Source: Pseudobutyrivibrio sp. (GTDB taxonomy: Bacteria; Bacillota; Clostridia; Lachnospirales; Lachnospiraceae). Taken from it: DNA of 64,000 nucleotides. The stretch covers positions 18,199 through 82,198 of the forward strand of contig JAIKWH010000073.1 in assembly GCA_024684955.1 (NCBI GenBank), given 5' to 3'. This document shows, one piece after another, positions 38,301 to 46,119 of the stretch (position 1 is its first letter; every line of letters begins with the position of its first letter). The notes beneath the pieces were generated by a model, which did not search any database, was not told the DNA's origin, and saw nothing but the letters and a program-made list of their open reading frames with translations. The translations under genes were made by a program, and so were the position numbers.

Positions 38301-39029
38301 TTAATTGTCTCCATAAGATGAATTGATGTATGTCATTGTCAACATACAGAATACATAGGTCTGAATTGCACCTGAGAATATATCAAAATATACATGAAGT
38401 GCTGCTGGCCAAACGATGGCAAACTTGCCAAGCAAGCCATAGACCAGACCCATAATAATAGTTCCTGAGAGAACGTTTGCAAACAAACGTAGTGACATTG
38501 ATATAGGAACTGCTATATCAGAGATAATGTTTATAGGCATCCATAATGGCAACCATGGTGGCATTGGAGAGCATTTGTCTATCCAAATTTCCTTGGCCGT
38601 CGAGTGCCTTACCTTTACTACGTGAATGCAAACAAAGGTAATAAGTGCAAGCGCCAGTGTTGTACCATAGTCTGCTGTTGGTGGCCTAAGGCCAACCAAT
38701 CCAGACAGATTTGACACCAAGATAAAACAGAAAATAGTGCATATCCAGTTGCCAAATACCTTTGCATGCTTACCCATACTTCCTTCCACGATTCCGTCAA
38801 GCAATGATACCATCAGCTCTAGGACATTCTGGAAGCCATCAGGAACTTCAGTGGCATGTTTTAACCTTTTGTTAGCTATTATGGAAAAGATAACCAGCGA
38901 TAGCCAAACAATGGCGATACAAACATGAGATGTAGTAATCCACACGGTCTGCCCAAAAACTTCATAGGAGTGCAGTCCTTTTATCATATCTACCACACCG
39001 TCAGAGGCCAATAAAATTCCTACCGTCAC
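38301..39029 (-). CDS. atpB: F-type ATP synthase a subunit
   Basis: A 242-residue membrane protein with five or six helices that carries ions to and from the c ring. The essential Arg lies in SMSLRLFANVLSG, and the last helix region has PAALHVYFDIFSGAIQTYVF. It starts with GTG at 39029: GGAGG lies seven bases upstream, and the overlapping ATG two bases before would read straight into TGA. Gap to atpE is 25 bases. Confidence 0.95.
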   Translation of the reverse strand: MTVGILLASDGVVDMIKGLHSYEVFGQTVWITTSHVCIAIVWLSLVIFSIIANKRLKHATEVPDGFQNVLELMVSLLDGIVEGSMGKHAKVFGNWICTIFCFILVSNLSGLVGLRPPTADYGTTLALALITFVCIHVVKVRHSTAKEIWIDKCSPMPPWLPLWMPINIISDIAVPISMSLRLFANVLSGTIIMGLVYGLLGKFAIVWPAALHVYFDIFSGAIQTYVFCMLTMTYINSSYGDN

Positions 39030-39050
39030 ATTTTCACCTCCTTTAGTTAT

Positions 39051-39476
39051 TTAATTATCATTTGTTATTTCCTCACCATTATCGGTTTTGAAAAACTTAT
39101 ATAGCAAAGGCTGTGCATAAGCACTCACCTTAAGCCCGAATATACCGATTAAAGCTGTAAACATATTACCCAACTTTAACCATGTCATTAGTACCATCAC
39201 TGCGCAAACGATTAGATATCTCATAACCGATTTGAAACTAAGCCATTTCTCGTGGCCTTTTCCTATGCGTATGGACTCTTCTATTATCATAGAAATGTGA
39301 ATTGCCATAAATATGGCACAGGCAATACCAATAAAAAGTCCTGTGGTATATAAAAACTTTTCTGAAACAAACCAAACCCCTACGGCCTCAACCAGTAGAC
39401 CATATATTAATATTCCAAGCACCAAGCCAGGCAAGGCTGGGTTCAGTCTCTTCATCCAATTGATTATTTCTCTCAT
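39051..39476 (-). CDS. atpI: ATP synthase I-like membrane protein
   Basis: A 141-residue protein with four hydrophobic segments (about 12-35, 43-65, 85-104, 106-125) and a hydrophilic tail. It matches the size and position of AtpI, a helper of c-ring assembly that sits just before atpB in many operons. Sequence identity in this family is low, so the call rests on layout and topology. The ATG overlaps the stop of the preceding gene as ATGA. Confidence 0.78.
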   Translation of the reverse strand: MREIINWMKRLNPALPGLVLGILIYGLLVEAVGVWFVSEKFLYTTGLFIGIACAIFMAIHISMIIEESIRIGKGHEKWLSFKSVMRYLIVCAVMVLMTWLKLGNMFTALIGIFGLKVSAYAQPLLYKFFKTDNGEEITNDN

Positions 39477-39760
39477 AATTTGCCTGAAGGGTTTTCCTCT
39501 TCCTCCTGGCGTCTTTTAATCTGCCCAGGACTTTCAGGGTTCTTTAAATACACCTTTACCATTCTGTAGGCCCCATTAAATGCCGCCACGATTCCTATTA
39601 ATATTCCAATAATAGTAAAGGCTTTAGACTTTAATCTTTGAGATATGAAATACCCAAGGATTGTGCACATCATAATTGGAACTATTACATTAATTCCAAA
39701 TTGAAGTACCAAAACTAAAGAATTCGCTATTAATCTGTTATCTTTTTTCTTGTCCTTCAA
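39473..39760 (-). CDS. atpZ: AtpZ/AtpI family protein
   Basis: A 95-residue protein with two membrane helices (about 15-37 and 46-68), then a charged tail with EEEENPSGKL. The helix pattern ILGYFISQRLKSKAF...IGILIGIVAAFNGAYRMVK fits the small AtpZ-like proteins found at the head of F-ATPase operons; AtpZ and AtpI have been linked to Mg2+/Ca2+ handling and assembly. It starts with TTG at 39760, five bases after AGGAG; no ATG is available. Confidence 0.78.
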   Translation of the reverse strand: MKDKKKDNRLIANSLVLVLQFGINVIVPIMMCTILGYFISQRLKSKAFTIIGILIGIVAAFNGAYRMVKVYLKNPESPGQIKRRQEEEENPSGKL

Positions 39761-39768
39761 AGTTGCTC

Positions 39769-40254
39769 CTACAGCTTCATAGAGATTTCTCTACCGCTAT
39801 GCTCATACTTGCGAAAATCCACCCCAGAGGCCCTTAGCATTCTTTTTGATGCAATGGTCGAAGGTGTGTTTTCGTACTTGTCGCTATCGTATACAATTTC
39901 TTTTATGCCAGCCTGTATTATGGCCTTGGCACATTCGTTACATGGGAAAAGAGAAACATACAACTTAGCGCCCTCCAATGAACCACCCCTATAATTTAAG
40001 ATGGCATTCAGTTCGCTATGTGTAGTATAGAAATATTTGTTATCGAGAGGTTCCCCTACTCTTGTCCAAGGGAACTCATCATCAGAACAGCCATTAGGAA
40101 AACCGTTGTATCCCATAGATAGGATCTTGTTATCCTGGCTTACTATGCAGGCACCCACCTGCGTATTTGGGTCTTTAGATCTCATGCTGGATAAAACAGC
40201 AACGCCCATAAAGTATTCATCCCAGCTAATATAATCAAGTCTCTTGTCACTCAT
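39769..40254 (-). CDS. comEB: dCMP deaminase family protein (ComEB-like)
   Basis: A 161-residue zinc enzyme of the cytidine/deoxycytidylate deaminase fold. The zinc site is HSE (79-81) in YTTHSELNAIL and PCNEC (104-108) in SLFPCNECAK; HAE is commoner than HSE but both bind zinc. The substrate region contains GYNGFPNGCSDDEFPW, typical of dCMP deaminases that make dUMP for thymidylate synthesis. GGAGG stands seven bases before the ATG. It lies inside the sua5-ATP synthase operon, nine bases before atpZ. Confidence 0.92.
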   Translation of the reverse strand: MSDKRLDYISWDEYFMGVAVLSSMRSKDPNTQVGACIVSQDNKILSMGYNGFPNGCSDDEFPWTRVGEPLDNKYFYTTHSELNAILNYRGGSLEGAKLYVSLFPCNECAKAIIQAGIKEIVYDSDKYENTPSTIASKRMLRASGVDFRKYEHSGREISMKL

Positions 40255-40282
40255 GGTCTTTCCTCCAATACACTATAAAATC

Positions 40283-40738
40283 CTAATCCGCATCTAAAAC
40301 CTTAATTAATTTCTCGATTGATACCTTTAAAACTTCATAGCACAAACCGTAGGTCTGTACCGAACCACCGTAAGGATCCATAACTTCTAACTCCTCACCA
40401 ACTAACTCGTTTAGGAGTTTGGTATTGTCCTCCGTGGCATTTTCATATTCACTTATAATCTTGTCCCGCTGACTCTTCTCCATGGCAATGACCAGGGTTC
40501 CATCAGTAAAATCCGACTCTGTCAGTTTCTTTGTGGAATAATCTTTTAGGTCAATGCCCTTGCTAATGAGTACTGCATCAGCTTTTTGATTGAGGGGCTC
40601 TGGAAATTGTACCACCAATCCCCTTGCCTCACAGACATACTGGCGCTTCCTAGGCGTAGCGAGAAAAATCGCCGTAGCCATAGGCGCTCTGGTGGTTCCG
40701 CTCCCCACTGCAAAAATCACCCTACTAACTTTATTCAT
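40283..40738 (-). CDS. Low-molecular-weight protein tyrosine phosphatase relative lacking the catalytic cysteine
   Basis: A 151-residue protein with the LMW-PTP fold: the first strand and loop read IFAVGSGTTRAPMA where active enzymes have (F/V)VCxGNxCRSPMA, and the acid loop MDPYGG (D121) is kept near the C-terminus. At the nucleophile position Val11 stands in place of Cys; the loop Arg (R17) and Pro (P19) remain. Thiol catalysis by the usual route is therefore impossible. I recall Lachnospiraceae relatives with altered loops beside Sua5, so it may be a family with another role. It lies between sua5 and the dCMP deaminase gene, as the usual YwlE-type phosphatase does after ywlC in Bacillus. 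Confidence 0.82.
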   Translation of the reverse strand: MNKVSRVIFAVGSGTTRAPMATAIFLATPRKRQYVCEARGLVVQFPEPLNQKADAVLISKGIDLKDYSTKKLTESDFTDGTLVIAMEKSQRDKIISEYENATEDNTKLLNELVGEELEVMDPYGGSVQTYGLCYEVLKVSIEKLIKVLDAD

Positions 40739-40770
40739 CCCTGAAAAATCCTTTCGACTGTAACTGCCTC

Positions 40771-41832
40771 CTACACCGCTATTGTTTTCTGGCCGGCAGC
40801 CTTTAGCAGTCTGTTCATAATAGCCTGCCCCATATTTGGTGTGGCAAAACTTTCTGAATATATAATATCAACGTCCAGTTCGTCAAACTGACGCAATATA
40901 TCGTACAAATTGTGGGCGATAGACTTCTCGTCTAACCTGTCCCCTATCACGAGAATATTGCCCTCTTTATATTTGTCCTTTGTGGTAGCAGTGGCAATAA
41001 TGCCAACCTTTTTACCTGCAGCCATATCCCTGGCTGTCATCTCATTTATGGCAGAGATAACATTTGCTTCCTGACCTTTTACGATGGTCAAATCCCCCTT
41101 TGGAGCATAATGCTTGTATCTCATGCCTGGAGCCTTTGGTTTAGCCCCTGACGTGGTGCCCTTGTCATTATAGACAATGCCCGGATCAATCTTTACCTGG
41201 CCTACCACCTTTTCTAGCATTTCCATGTTTATATAACCAGGCCTGAGAATTGTAACCACATCCTCTGTCAAATCCACGATTGTGGACTCCAGTCCTATAT
41301 CAACGGCCCCGCCATCCAATATGCAATCTATCTTGCCTTGCAGGTCCTCATACACATGGTCTGCTTTGGTAGGGGAAGGTCGTCCAGAAGTATTGGCACT
41401 AGGGGCAGCAATCATACAACCGCTCTCCTCAATCAAAGCCAATGCCACTGGGTGAGAAGGCATCCTGACTGCCACAGTGTCAAGTCCACCTGTGGTCTCG
41501 TAAGGAATCACTTCGTTTTTATTAACCACCATTGTAAGCGGTCCAGGCCAAAAGGCATCTGCCAGTTTCTTTGCATTCTCTGGCAAATCCTTTGCTATTG
41601 CTTCTAACTGTTGAAACTTTGCTATATGCACAATTAAAGGGTTATCCGACGGACGACCCTTTGCTTGGTATATCTTGCGGGAAGCCTCTTTATCAGTTGC
41701 ATCTCCACCCAGACCATAAACTGTCTCCGTGGGAAAAGCAACCAGTCCACCTTTTTGTAAAATCCTAGAAGCCTCTCTTATAAAATCTATATTAATTGGC
41801 TCACTAGAAACATCTAAAACCTTAGTAATCAT
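40771..41832 (-). CDS. ywlC: L-threonylcarbamoyladenylate synthase (Sua5/YwlC)
   Basis: A 353-residue enzyme making threonylcarbamoyl-AMP for the t6A37 modification of ANN-decoding tRNAs. The YrdC/TsaC domain (about 10-205) has GGLVAFPTETVYGLGGDA, KGRPSDNPLIVHI, FWPGPLT and APSANTSGRPSPT. A linker (GAKPKAPGMRYKHYAP) leads to the C-terminal Sua5 domain (about 245-350), ending ANMGQAIMNRLLKAAG-like (here TPNMGQAIMNRL). The ATG at 41832 has no ribosome binding site and lies seven bases after a TATAAT, so the mRNA may be leaderless. It heads the operon that runs into the ATP synthase genes. Confidence 0.95.
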   Translation of the reverse strand: MITKVLDVSSEPINIDFIREASRILQKGGLVAFPTETVYGLGGDATDKEASRKIYQAKGRPSDNPLIVHIAKFQQLEAIAKDLPENAKKLADAFWPGPLTMVVNKNEVIPYETTGGLDTVAVRMPSHPVALALIEESGCMIAAPSANTSGRPSPTKADHVYEDLQGKIDCILDGGAVDIGLESTIVDLTEDVVTILRPGYINMEMLEKVVGQVKIDPGIVYNDKGTTSGAKPKAPGMRYKHYAPKGDLTIVKGQEANVISAINEMTARDMAAGKKVGIIATATTKDKYKEGNILVIGDRLDEKSIAHNLYDILRQFDELDVDIIYSESFATPNMGQAIMNRLLKAAGQKTIAV

Positions 41833-41839
41833 AATAAAA

Positions 41840-41867
41840 ATTATATCATTTTTCTAAGAGAATACAA
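41840..41867 (-). promoter_or_regulatory. Promoter of the sua5-ATP synthase operon, leaderless type
   Basis: On the minus strand TTGTAT (41867-41862), 16 bases, TATAAT (41845-41840). Only seven bases separate it from the ATG, so transcription would start at or beside the start codon. Confidence 0.72.
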
Positions 41868-41914
41868 CTTTGCAAGCCCCCTCAACCCCGCTTAAAACTA
41901 TGATTTTTCTGTGA

Positions 41915-43645
41915 CTAAAGGTATTTTGAAATCACATTCCAAGTTCCGTCATTATCAAATCCTAGTTTCCAGAAGGCTCCACCTGCCAAATTGTTTGCTC
42001 CTATAAGTTTGAGTTTTTCCTCCAGTGAGGCCTCGTCCTCCACCCAAACTTTGTAGGTATAATCTCCAGAAACTGCCTCTCCGTAATACTGTCCTTCCAC
42101 CTTGTCCCATGTGGTGCTAATTTCATTTGACTTGAGGAAAGTCTGAATCTTGCCCATTCCATAGGCCTCGCTGGAAACCACCGTATCACCTTCCAGCTTC
42201 CAAACCCTGCAGTAGAATGGCATGCCAAGCACTACCTGGTCCGATGGAACCTCCAATAGTGTGTCTGTAATTCCCTGGCTCACCCAATCAAGACTTGCCA
42301 CGGATCCTGCCACTTCGCTGCCTCCATAGTACTCGTCATAGGCCATAACAATTACATAATCCACATACTTTGCCTGCTCAGCCCTATTGTAGCACTGGCT
42401 AGATGCAGTAGGCACATAATTGTCTACAGAAAGGATGATGTCATTCTTTTCGCATTTGATTGAAAGTTCTTTTATAAACTGGATATATCCGTCGCTGGCC
42501 TCTCCTGCCAATTGCTCTATATCCACATTGATTCCATCAAGACCATATGTAATTGCCTGGGCGATCAGATTGTTTACCAAGGTGTCTCTTGCAGATGTAG
42601 AATTAAGCACTGCGCTTGTATCAACACTGGCATCCTCCAGGTTGCTAACAAGGCCCCACACCTGTATGTCATTTGAGTGACAGTAGTTTACATAGTCTCC
42701 ACTAGCCAGGGATGCTATGCCACCACTATTGTTGTTAAGGTAAAACCAGGTTGGAGAAATAACATTAATATTTCCGCTGTCTGCAACTACACTTGCAATA
42801 TTAGAATTGGCATCTCTGCTGGTTACTTGATGCCATGCCATATTTATCTTTTTACCAAAAGAAATATGATTATAATTTCTTTCAGCCAATGTCTTTTCTA
42901 CAGCAGTCTCTTTAATGTCAGAAATCCTGTTGTTTCTCAGGTAACCCATAACACCATTTTCCGAAACAACAAAACTCCACTTTCCAGTGTCTCTTACTAC
43001 TGTAATTTCTTCGCCCTTTGTCACGTCCTCTAATATAGGGCTCTTTGGACCATTTAACTTTCTGATTTGACCCTTTTTCTTGACAGTGGCCATTCCTTTA
43101 TTTAGGCCTGCTTGTTCCACAAAGACCCTGTCTGGCTCAGAGTAGTACTTGTACTGAAAATCAGTTAAAAGTTTCATGTAGTCTGCCGCAACATAAACCC
43201 TGTCATTTTGGGCAATTACTATTGGATATGGAAGACTCTCATTGCTTTTATCAACTGTATAGTCTCCGCTTCCCATGAGAGCTGTAAAAACCTGGGTATC
43301 AGTAGCATATCGCAGGGTAACTTCAGAATTGTCATAGACATAACCATCATCCATATTTTCTTTCACAAAACCAAGTTCTAGATATACTTGATCATTCATG
43401 TGAAGTGCCAATGGATAGGCCATTTCTTCAGTTACCTCATAATATTCGTTATCCAGTATAAGGGCTGTCTGATTGTCAAATCCCTTTTCAAAATACTCGC
43501 TCAAATCCATATGCTCTTTTGTAGGAGCATATTTTTTTATGCCATAAACTCCGGCAACAATAATAACAATTGCCAAAAGAGCAATTGCTATATATATGTA
43601 TCCCCTAGGGATTATAGTTCTTTTTTTTCTTCTTCGATTAGCCAT
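41915..43645 (-). CDS. Membrane-anchored SH3/GH18 glycosidase-like protein
   Basis: A 576-residue protein with a basic N-terminus and one membrane helix (about 15-37), extracellular beyond it. Residues about 45-185 resemble two copper-amine-oxidase-N-like repeats (NDQVYLELGFVKE, NDRVYVAADYMKLL). An SH3-like domain (about 190-250) has VTKGEEITVVRDTGKWSFV. The GH18 domain (about 265-576) has the active-site strand GLDGINVDIEQL: the final Glu is the acid, while the usual first inner Asp is Asn, as in spore enzymes YaaH and YdhD. It probably acts on cell-wall glycan. An ATG at 43660 lacks a site; GGGAG before the ATG at 43645 decides. The upstream gap 43646-43718 shows no clear promoter. Confidence 0.88.
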   Translation of the reverse strand: MANRRRKKRTIIPRGYIYIAIALLAIVIIVAGVYGIKKYAPTKEHMDLSEYFEKGFDNQTALILDNEYYEVTEEMAYPLALHMNDQVYLELGFVKENMDDGYVYDNSEVTLRYATDTQVFTALMGSGDYTVDKSNESLPYPIVIAQNDRVYVAADYMKLLTDFQYKYYSEPDRVFVEQAGLNKGMATVKKKGQIRKLNGPKSPILEDVTKGEEITVVRDTGKWSFVVSENGVMGYLRNNRISDIKETAVEKTLAERNYNHISFGKKINMAWHQVTSRDANSNIASVVADSGNINVISPTWFYLNNNSGGIASLASGDYVNYCHSNDIQVWGLVSNLEDASVDTSAVLNSTSARDTLVNNLIAQAITYGLDGINVDIEQLAGEASDGYIQFIKELSIKCEKNDIILSVDNYVPTASSQCYNRAEQAKYVDYVIVMAYDEYYGGSEVAGSVASLDWVSQGITDTLLEVPSDQVVLGMPFYCRVWKLEGDTVVSSEAYGMGKIQTFLKSNEISTTWDKVEGQYYGEAVSGDYTYKVWVEDEASLEEKLKLIGANNLAGGAFWKLGFDNDGTWNVISKYL

Positions 43646-43718
43646 AGCTTCTCCCTTCATTTCAGCAAAAATTATAACAAATACCAGCCTTCTTTTCCAC
43701 AGTAGCCACTCCAGGGGT

Positions 43719-43750
43719 AAAAGAAATAAGGAGTGGAATATCCACTCCTT
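43719..43750 (-). terminator. Rho-independent terminator of the kinase/GxTH operon
   Basis: AAGGAGTGGA pairs with TCCACTCCTT over three bases on the minus strand, followed by ATTTCTTTT. It lies about 215 bases after the stop of the 43967 gene. Confidence 0.85.
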
Positions 43751-43785
43751 CTGTCATTATCCTCTATAATAAACTTCCCTATTAT

Positions 43786-43835
43786 CTATTTGTCTTTTTT
43801 TACGTTCTATTTGTCTTTTTTACGTTCTATTTATC
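43786..43835. repeat. Short tandem repeat, about 20 bp, 2.4 copies
   Basis: CTATTTGTCT(T)nACGTT occurs at 43786-43806 (21 bases) and 43807-43826 (20 bases, one T fewer), with a partial third copy CTATTTATC at 43827-43835. It lies in the untranslated gap 43751-43966, which otherwise holds no gene. Copy number may vary by slippage. Confidence 0.85.
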
Positions 43836-43966
43836 TGGGATAATAATTCAAGCTAGTATTAAATATTGACAATACCCATACTCGCTAATAGAAAAATATT
43901 GTGGTCATAAGACTTTACGACCTGATAAAGAAATATGTTTAAACTTTACATAACTCCTTTCCGCAG

Positions 43967-44560
43967 CTACGCTAACAACTCCCCGAGAGCAGGAAAATCT
44001 CTCTCATCAAGTTTGAATGGATTATCTATTTGTGGTATTGGCTTAAGGGTGAGGTTACTCACTTCGCTTTTCTTATTTTTTCTCTTATCCTTATTTGCAA
44101 TTACTAGCATCTTTATGTCAATTAAATTTGTAAAATGACGCAATGCGTTAATTAGATTGTCCTTTTGCCAGGCTTGCATAGAAGCCACCACTATTTTTTT
44201 GTTGCTTAAAAGCATGAGATTTTTTATATCTCCCCGGTAGTCTTCAACATCAATAACTATATCCACATCTGTGCTTTTGATTATCTCTTCAGCTTCCCTT
44301 ACCGAACAAGACAATACATAATAAACACCCATGTATTTGTAGGCTTTTACCCCATCTACTATCACCTGTTTTTTCTCCACCATCTCAAAGAGGGAAGAGT
44401 TTTTGCAAACCTCTAGGTACATAACCTTTCTTCCTTCTACTGAATGAAGGTAATTGGCCAGGCAAAGGCAGGTGTGGGTAACTCCCAGTCCCTTTGATGC
44501 TCCAACTACAAAAATTGTCTTCTTTTCTTTTTTTATCTTCCTTTTAGTAATCCATTTCAT
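43967..44560 (-). CDS. ParA/MinD-like protein with G-x-T-H in place of Walker A lysine
   Basis: A 197-residue cytoplasmic protein of the P-loop ATPase type by pattern: TIFVVGASKGLGVTHTCLCLANYL, a first strand, loop and helix as in ParA/CpaE, then VMYLEVCKNSSLF (the switch strand) and DIVIDVEDYRGD. The loop reads GLGVTH instead of GGVGKTT, so the lysine that holds the phosphates is missing. The gene upstream ends in a domain with the same GxTH motif. It overlaps that gene by 17 bases in another frame and has no ribosome binding site, implying coupled translation. Relation to CpaE-like proteins is an inference; no function is known to me. Confidence 0.78.
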   Translation of the reverse strand: MKWITKRKIKKEKKTIFVVGASKGLGVTHTCLCLANYLHSVEGRKVMYLEVCKNSSLFEMVEKKQVIVDGVKAYKYMGVYYVLSCSVREAEEIIKSTDVDIVIDVEDYRGDIKNLMLLSNKKIVVASMQAWQKDNLINALRHFTNLIDIKMLVIANKDKRKNKKSEVSNLTLKPIPQIDNPFKLDERDFPALGELLA

Positions 44561-45836
44561 AATTGTTTTTTAATATAGAAGCAAATAATTTTTCCTGAAA
44601 CTTGGATATTGAAAATACATCATAGGCTTCTGGAAAGACATATATAGGCTTACCCAGATTCTTGGCCAATTCTAAACTCTTGATTTTGTTGGTAAAGTTG
44701 TTAATTACAACCACCGACTCATCCTTTACCCAATCGGGATATTCCCTACTAACCCATGGGCTAGAGCTTGTTATGTATAAAATTTCATCTGTCATTGGCA
44801 TTATATCTGTCTTACCATAATCCAAGATGTAGATACCTTGTGGAGGTAAATATGATTTCACCGCTGGACCATAACTCATAATCCCTCGGAAATGTTTGTG
44901 GTAAAAGACTCCTTCTTTCGTATATCCCTTATTCAAATTATCCTTTAGTTTCTTAACTACATTTTCCCCGACCATATCTTTGTAATATGCACTCAAACCT
45001 TTTTTGTTTAAGTAAGAGCAAAGCATTATGGCTATGTGGGTTGTTCCCACAGATCTATCGTTACCAATTATTGCTATCTGTTTACTGAGATGCTTTTCCG
45101 CAAATTTTTCTACTCGCTCTCCCCGTAGCCCCTGCAGCAGGTTCCGTAATTCCCCTGCTGTCTGTATTCTAAGCCTACAGTCTTTTGCTGTGGCCTTGGC
45201 TACTATTTGCTTAAGTTTATAATCATCTTTACTAGGGCTGCGCTCTAGCATATATTCAATTACTTTTCCAATACCATAGACATCACAACTTTCATCCAGC
45301 TGCCCAACTCTCATCTGTTCGGGAGCAGCATACTTTGCTGTTCCTTTTGGTGTCGCCAAAGGACTCATGGATTTTTTTATAGATATCCCAAAATCGATAA
45401 GTTTTATTTCTGAACCCTGCAAAATAATGTGGTCCGGTTTCATATCCCTATACAAAATCGGCTCATCCAAACTGGTATGCATGAATTCAATAACAGAACA
45501 AATCCTAATGGCTATGTCTATTATCTTTGCTTTGTCTATTGTATTTTCCTGTAAATATTCAACTAGAGACTGTCCATTAACATACTCTTCAATTAAATAA
45601 TTACTGTCTGTAGTCTCTCCTACAGAATATATTGTGGGTATTTGGGGTGATTTAAACCCCTGTAAAAGATGTGCTTCGGATAGGATGCTGTTAGATTCGG
45701 GACTACTTTTATCAATTGATTTAAGTACCCTGATATCTCCTATCTGCTTGTAATTGACGAGAAATACTGCTGTAGCTGCTGATTTGTGCAGTATTTTTAT
45801 TACTTCATACTCGCCATCTATACCTTGCGGTATCAC
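44544..45836 (-). CDS. Ser/Thr-kinase-like domain fused to a ParA-like GxTH domain
   Basis: A 430-residue protein. Residues about 5-235 form a Hanks-type kinase: Lys in IRVLKSI (K39), YRDMKPDHI (D131), LIDFGIS, GTAKYAAPEQM. Two oddities stand out: the glycine loop reads LHKSAATAVFLV without its glycines, and the catalytic-loop Asn is His (KPDHI). Residues about 250-430 form a ParA-like domain, QIAIIGNDRSVGTTHIAIMLCSYL, lacking the Walker A lysine. No membrane segment or PASTA repeat. The ATG at 45869 would lie five bases from the predicted transcription start; AAGGAG nine bases before the GTG at 45836 supports that start. Followed by the related 43967 gene. Confidence 0.82.
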   Translation of the reverse strand: MIPQGIDGEYEVIKILHKSAATAVFLVNYKQIGDIRVLKSIDKSSPESNSILSEAHLLQGFKSPQIPTIYSVGETTDSNYLIEEYVNGQSLVEYLQENTIDKAKIIDIAIRICSVIEFMHTSLDEPILYRDMKPDHIILQGSEIKLIDFGISIKKSMSPLATPKGTAKYAAPEQMRVGQLDESCDVYGIGKVIEYMLERSPSKDDYKLKQIVAKATAKDCRLRIQTAGELRNLLQGLRGERVEKFAEKHLSKQIAIIGNDRSVGTTHIAIMLCSYLNKKGLSAYYKDMVGENVVKKLKDNLNKGYTKEGVFYHKHFRGIMSYGPAVKSYLPPQGIYILDYGKTDIMPMTDEILYITSSSPWVSREYPDWVKDESVVVINNFTNKIKSLELAKNLGKPIYVFPEAYDVFSISKFQEKLFASILKNNYEMDY

Positions 45837-45880
45837 ATTTATCAGCTCCTTCCATGTGGGAAAAAGCATCTCGGGTAAAT

Positions 45881-45909
45881 TTTATACCATGACTCGGATT
45901 ATATTGCAA
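45881..45909 (-). promoter_or_regulatory. Promoter of the kinase/GxTH operon
   Basis: On the minus strand TTGCAA (45909-45904), 17 bases, TATAAA (45886-45881). Predicted start near 45874, which disfavours the ATG at 45869 and favours the GTG at 45836. Confidence 0.72.
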
Positions 45910-46051
45910 GCACTTTTTTAAAAATTATTATTTTTCTGTAACTTTATTCCGATATATATATTGGAACCTGTAATGACCAATCCCTTTAAATACAAGAAAT
46001 TCTCTTAATAAAAATTTAAGAATTATAAGGGCTAATATATGATATATTTCC

Positions 46052-46080
46052 TTTACTTTGGGATATAATATATATATAAT
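46052..46080 (+). promoter_or_regulatory. Promoter of mecA
   Basis: TTTACT at 46052-46057, 17 bases, TATAAT at 46075-46080, followed by a 33-base leader with GGGAGG before the ATG. Between this and the kinase promoter (45910-46051) I see only AT-rich sequence. Confidence 0.65.
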
Positions 46081-46119
46081 TCCAATATCGAAAGCACAAT
46101 TGATCAGGGAGGTGATTTT

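Noticed and set aside
43786..43835. Possible CRISPR array
   Set aside because: The units are directly adjacent with no spacers and there are only 2.4 copies; no cas gene is present.
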